Assembly: GCA_900316355.1 (NCBI GenBank)
Contig: ONCQ01000003.1
Span: forward strand, 92,321-156,320
Length of the DNA stretch: 64,000 bases
DNA from: an uncultured Prevotellaceae bacterium
Lineage (GTDB): Bacteria; Bacteroidota; Bacteroidia; Bacteroidales; Bacteroidaceae
Direction of reading: 5' to 3'
The notes beneath the pieces are model-generated. The model ran no database searches and was not told the DNA's origin. It worked only from the letters and a program-made list of their open reading frames with translations. Shown here piece after piece: positions 61,159 through 64,000 of the stretch (position 1 is its first letter; each line of letters starts with the position of its first letter). The translations under genes were made by a program, and so were the position numbers.

Positions 61159-61240
61159 GGGGCAAAGGTATGTATAATTTGTGATTTACGATTGCTGATT
61201 TGCGATTTATTTGTGTTTTGCATGGTTTTTCACCTATTTC

Positions 61241-61272
61241 TTTGGCCGCGTGCGCGAAAAAAACTAACTTTG
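61241..61272 (+). promoter_or_regulatory. Promoter of tdk
   Basis: TTTG (61241-61244), 20-nt spacer, TAACTTTG (61265-61272), a near-perfect Bacteroidetes promoter. The start point would be about 14 nt before the ATG. Confidence 0.8.
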
Positions 61273-61292
61273 ACCCCAAATTTTGATTCATA

Positions 61293-61874
61293 ATGACCCA
61301 TTCCAAAGATTATACGGGCGAGATGGTGCGTCAGGGGCGCATCGAAGTCATTTGCGGTTCCATGTTTTCGGGCAAGACCGAGGAACTCATCCGCCGCATG
61401 AAGCGCGCCAAGTTCGCCAAGCAGAAGGTGGAGATCTTCAAGCCAGCCATCGATGTGCGCTACAGCGAGGAAGATGTGGTGAGCCATCAAGGCAATGCCA
61501 TCCCTTCGACGCCCGTAGAGAGTGCTGCCAGCATCCTGCTCATGGGCTCTGACTGTGATGTGCTGGGTATCGACGAAGCGCAGTTCTTCGATGCGCAGAT
61601 TGTGGATGTGTGCAACGAGCTGGCAGAGCGTGGCATACGTGTCATCGTGGCTGGCTTGGACTTGGATTTCAAGGGGCAGCCTTTCGGCCCGATGCCCCAG
61701 CTTTGCGCCGTCGCCGACGATGTCACGAAGGTGCACGCCATCTGTGTCCGCTGTGGTGCCTTGGCCTATGTCAGCCATCGTATCGTGGCTGGCGACAAGC
61801 AGGTGATGCTGGGCGAGACTCATGAGTATGAGCCACTTTGCCGTCAGTGCTATGCGGAGGCTGTTAAAGTTTAA
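61293..61874 (+). CDS. tdk: Thymidine kinase (type II)
   Basis: A 193-residue thymidine kinase of the TK1-like family for pyrimidine salvage. The P-loop is '[14 protein letters not shown]' at about residues 21-34, Asp-Glu motif '[10 protein letters not shown]' at about 90-99, and zinc-binding cysteines are in 'CVRCGAL' and 'CRQCYAE'. The last codons (VKV, stop) are formed by the TTAAAGTTT repeat that continues into the intergenic region, so a repeat has replaced or capped the gene's 3' end. Confidence 0.96.
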   Translation: MTHSKDYTGEMVRQGRIEVICGSMFSGKTEELIRRMKRAKFAKQKVEIFKPAIDVRYSEEDVVSHQGNAIPSTPVESAASILLMGSDCDVLGIDEAQFFDAQIVDVCNELAERGIRVIVAGLDLDFKGQPFGPMPQLCAVADDVTKVHAICVRCGALAYVSHRIVAGDKQVMLGETHEYEPLCRQCYAEAVKV

Positions 61875-61898
61875 AGTTTAAGGTTTAAAGTTTAAAGT
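61863..61898. repeat. TTTAAAG heptamer tandem repeat
   Basis: Four to five copies of TTAAAGTTTAAAG on the plus strand, overlapping the tdk stop codon and reaching to within 5 nt of the next ATG. It is the complement of the repeat at 58004-58046. Confidence 0.85.
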
Positions 61899-61902
61899 TG
61901 AT

Positions 61903-62994
61903 ATGTTCAAACGACCCATCACCTTTGACAGTTTCATCCGCGGTGCGCTGATAGCGTTGGTGCTCGTGGGCATCGGTTTTCTCATTAAGCGGTTGAGTGG
62001 TGTGCTGCTGCCTTTCTTCATCGCGTGGCTGCTGGCCTACCTGATATTCCCTCTGGTGCGCTTCTTGCAGTACCGTTGCCATCTGCGCTTCCGTACCCTC
62101 AGCATCCTCGTTGCATTCATCATCGTACTGGCTGTTATTACGGGTTTGATGCTGTTGGTCATCCCTCCCATTGTTAGGGAGTTCTCCAAGGTGGGTGGGC
62201 TGTTCTCGCAATATGCCGACCGTTTCCTTGGCGGCACAGGGCTTATCCCCTATATCCAGCAGTTCCTCGATCAGTACGGTTCGCAATATCAGAAGTCACT
62301 CCCCGACTTGTTGCAGGAGCGCAGCTTCCTCGATGCCGTGCAGTCATTACTCACGCAGCTGTGGGGAGCCGTCTATCAGACGGTTGACTTTGCCATCGGC
62401 GTGGTGGGCTCACTCATCGTGCTCTTGTATATGTTTTTTATTCTACAGGACTACGAACTCATCTCCAATGGCTGGGTACAGTTCCTGCCTAAGGGTAGCC
62501 GTCAGTTTGCAGAACAGCTGGCGGAGGATGTGGAGAAAGGCATGAACAGCTACTTCCGCGGCCAGGGGCTGGTGGCCTTCTGCGTCGGCGTGCTCTTCTC
62601 CATCGGCTTCGTCATCGTGGATTTCCCGCTGGCCGTAGGGCTAGGTATGTTCATGGGCTTCCTCAACCTGGTGCCCTATCTGCAGACGCTGGGCTTTGTG
62701 CCTATGATCCTACTGGCGTTGCTGGAGGCTGCCGATACGGGGCAGAACTTCTGGTGGATACTCCTGCCGGCCGTCATTGTCGTGGCGGTGGTACAGGTGT
62801 TGCAGGACACCGTGCTGGTGCCAAAGATAATGGGCTCTGCCATGGGGCTGAATCCAGCTGTTATCTTACTGTCGTTGTCCGTGTGGGGCTCGTTGCTGGG
62901 CTTTATAGGCCTCATCATTGCCCTGCCGCTGACCACGCTCCTCATCTCCTATTACCGTCGCTTCGTGTTGGAGGAATCCAATGCCAATCCATAA
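61903..62994 (+). CDS. AI-2E family (PerM) membrane protein
   Basis: A 363-residue integral membrane protein of the AI-2E transporter/PerM family with about seven or eight hydrophobic segments. Landmarks: N-terminal 'IRGALIALVLVGIGFLIKRL', 'LPFFIAWLLAYLIFPLVRFL', and the C-terminal 'MGFLNLVPYLQTLGFVP', 'VPKIMGSAMGLNPAVILLS' and 'GFIGLIIALPLTTLLIS'. Members export small molecules or ions; substrate is unknown, and AI-2 export is not assured. It precedes metF with a few bases between stop and ATG. Confidence 0.9.
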   Translation: MFKRPITFDSFIRGALIALVLVGIGFLIKRLSGVLLPFFIAWLLAYLIFPLVRFLQYRCHLRFRTLSILVAFIIVLAVITGLMLLVIPPIVREFSKVGGLFSQYADRFLGGTGLIPYIQQFLDQYGSQYQKSLPDLLQERSFLDAVQSLLTQLWGAVYQTVDFAIGVVGSLIVLLYMFFILQDYELISNGWVQFLPKGSRQFAEQLAEDVEKGMNSYFRGQGLVAFCVGVLFSIGFVIVDFPLAVGLGMFMGFLNLVPYLQTLGFVPMILLALLEAADTGQNFWWILLPAVIVVAVVQVLQDTVLVPKIMGSAMGLNPAVILLSLSVWGSLLGFIGLIIALPLTTLLISYYRRFVLEESNANP

Positions 62995-62998
62995 TCTC

Positions 62999-63979
62999 AT
63001 GTTAGGACAACTGTATCATACTATCAACAACGAGTCCAAGGACCAGCGCGATAAGGTGCTCCCAGGTTTCAGCTTTGAGGTGCTTCCTCCCCTGAAGGGT
63101 ACGGGCACCGAGACGCTCTTCAAGACTATCGAGACCCTGGCGCCTTTCAATCCTCGCCACATCAATATCACCACCCATCGTGCGGAGTACGTCTATCACG
63201 AGGTGGATGGTGGACTGGTGCAGCGGCAGCGTATCCGTCGTCGCCCCGGCACCATCGCCATTGCCGCCGCCATCCAACAGCGGTGGGGCATCCCTGTCAT
63301 CCCGCATATTGTATGTTCCGGTTCTACGAAGGAAGATATCGAGTACGCCCTGCTCGACCTGCAGTTCCTCGGCATCAAAGACCTGTTCCTGTTGCGTGGC
63401 GACAAGGCACGCGAGGAGTCGATGTACATGCCAACGCCCGGCGGCTACACCCATGCCCTGGAGCTCATTGAGCAAGTGAACCGCTTCAATGAAGGCTTCT
63501 TCGCCGACGGCACGCCCATGAAGGTCAAGGGCAAGTCCTTTGAGTTCGGCGTGGCTTGCTACCCTGAGAAGCATGAGGAGGCTCCCAATCTTGAGAGCGA
63601 CATCCGCGTGCTGCTGCAGAAACAGCAGGCAGGTGCCAAGGTGGCCATCACGCAGCTGTTCTATGACAACGAGAAATTCTACACCTTCGTGGCGCGTGCT
63701 CGTGCCGCGGGTGTCACCATACCCCTCATCCCAGGCCTGAAACCGCTGGCCAAGCTGTCGCAGCTTGCCACCGTTCCCAAGACCTTCCGCTGTGACCTCC
63801 CCTTCGCGCTCTCAGAGGAGTTGCGCCGCTGCAAGACCGATGAGGATGTGAAGCAGGTGGGCATCGAGTGGGGCGTTGCGCAGTGCCGCGACCTTATAGC
63901 TCACGGTATTCCCAGCCTCCATTTCTACACGCTCAGTGCGGTGGAGAGCATCAAGCGGATCGCGGAGGAGGTGTATTAG
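62999..63979 (+). CDS. metF: MetF, methylenetetrahydrofolate reductase
   Basis: A 326-residue NAD(P)H-dependent reductase producing 5-methyl-THF for methionine synthesis. Landmarks: 'FSFEVLPPLKG' (F-E-x-x-P-P), 'HINITTHRAEYVYHE', 'IPHIVCSGSTKEDIEYALLD', 'LFLLRGDKARE' (conserved LRGD), 'FGVACYPEKHEEAPN' and 'AITQLFYDNEKFYTFV'. The ATG at 62999 is chosen; an ATG at 62981 in the same frame overlaps the preceding gene. The gene is complete. Confidence 0.95.
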   Translation: MLGQLYHTINNESKDQRDKVLPGFSFEVLPPLKGTGTETLFKTIETLAPFNPRHINITTHRAEYVYHEVDGGLVQRQRIRRRPGTIAIAAAIQQRWGIPVIPHIVCSGSTKEDIEYALLDLQFLGIKDLFLLRGDKAREESMYMPTPGGYTHALELIEQVNRFNEGFFADGTPMKVKGKSFEFGVACYPEKHEEAPNLESDIRVLLQKQQAGAKVAITQLFYDNEKFYTFVARARAAGVTIPLIPGLKPLAKLSQLATVPKTFRCDLPFALSEELRRCKTDEDVKQVGIEWGVAQCRDLIAHGIPSLHFYTLSAVESIKRIAEEVY

Positions 63980-63980
63980 A

Positions 63981-64000
63981 CCCACCCCCGACCCCTCCCG
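63981..64000. repeat. Start of a GC-rich palindromic element at the window edge
   Basis: CCCACCCCCGACCCCTCCCG resembles the right half of the element at 36486-36508. It is cut by the end of the window. Confidence 0.5.

Noticed and set aside
1..64000. tRNA, rRNA or known riboswitch genes
   Set aside because: The intergenic gaps were read on both strands and no cloverleaf, rRNA or recognisable riboswitch core was seen. A covariance-model scan would be decisive.

Overview
The window looks like a chromosomal segment from a gut-type Bacteroidales bacterium, probably Prevotellaceae-like. The reasons are a SusC/SusD polysaccharide utilisation locus, several surface proteins ending in a short T9SS-like tail (xYDLxGR...G.Y..NGKKVVVK), BspA-type leucine-rich repeats, the operon order ftsX-DUF3098-uppP-truB-queA-folK, Bacteroidetes promoters (TTTG, 19-20 nt, TAnnTTTG) and little sign of Shine-Dalgarno sequences. 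Genus is inference. No tRNA, rRNA, CRISPR array or complete insertion sequence was seen.

Region by region. (1) 1-1560: a four-helix-bundle gene wrapped in GTTAAC repeats, then cvpA and an L-rhamnose-mutarotase-like gene. (2) 1560-5000: repeat-rich and decayed DNA holding a 22-bp-period palindrome array, a nested inverted repeat, fused remnants of a GNAT acetyltransferase and of clpB with a surviving terminator, a lipoprotein and a DUF4143 ATPase, punctuated by three copies of one hairpin. (3) 5010-12320: two adjacent giant surface proteins, each combining cohesin-like modules, InlB-type repeats, a type-I-like dockerin and the C-terminal tail. The second is a BspA-like LRR protein behind a ~360-nt structured leader with a small upstream ORF. 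(4) 12730-13400: an ATPase remnant and dispersed repeats, then the fructan terminator. (5) 13425-28143: a fructan utilisation locus on the minus strand: susC, susD, DUF4960 lipoprotein, surface GH32-like lipoprotein, secreted tail protein, GH32, MFS transporter and fructokinase. Just upstream lies an unusual regulator made of a sugar-binding domain, a membrane helix and an AraC domain, without kinase or receiver. A large dyad lies between regulator and susC.

(6) 28560-39670: housekeeping genes: sufB (without sufC/D/S), an M16 protease, the folK-queA-truB-uppP-DUF3098-ftsX operon, miaB and nagB. (7) 39786-54979: a PD40-type lipoprotein with a CxxCH motif, a DUF6057 membrane protein, an M60-like (mucinase-type) metalloprotease and two paralogous giant F5/8-type proteins, pointing to host or dietary glycoprotein use. 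(8) 55139-64000: DUF4954, small conserved proteins, hflX, a coiled-coil lipoprotein, rsmI, tdk, an AI-2E family permease and metF.

How the parts work together. In the fructan locus, surface lipoproteins would bind and cut fructan, SusC/D import oligosaccharides, periplasmic GH32 releases fructose, the MFS protein imports it and fructokinase phosphorylates it. The sensor-AraC protein would read periplasmic sugar and act directly at the dyad. A theme throughout is short palindromic elements, several inserted in frame in coding genes (truB, DUF3098, the MFS transporter, DUF6057 and the PD40 protein). Two arrays consist of exactly three palindromes at a 22-bp period, so that 66 bp keeps the reading frame. 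The cohesin-dockerin surface pair, the kinase-less regulator and the 22-bp palindromic trimers are the best candidates for undescribed biology.
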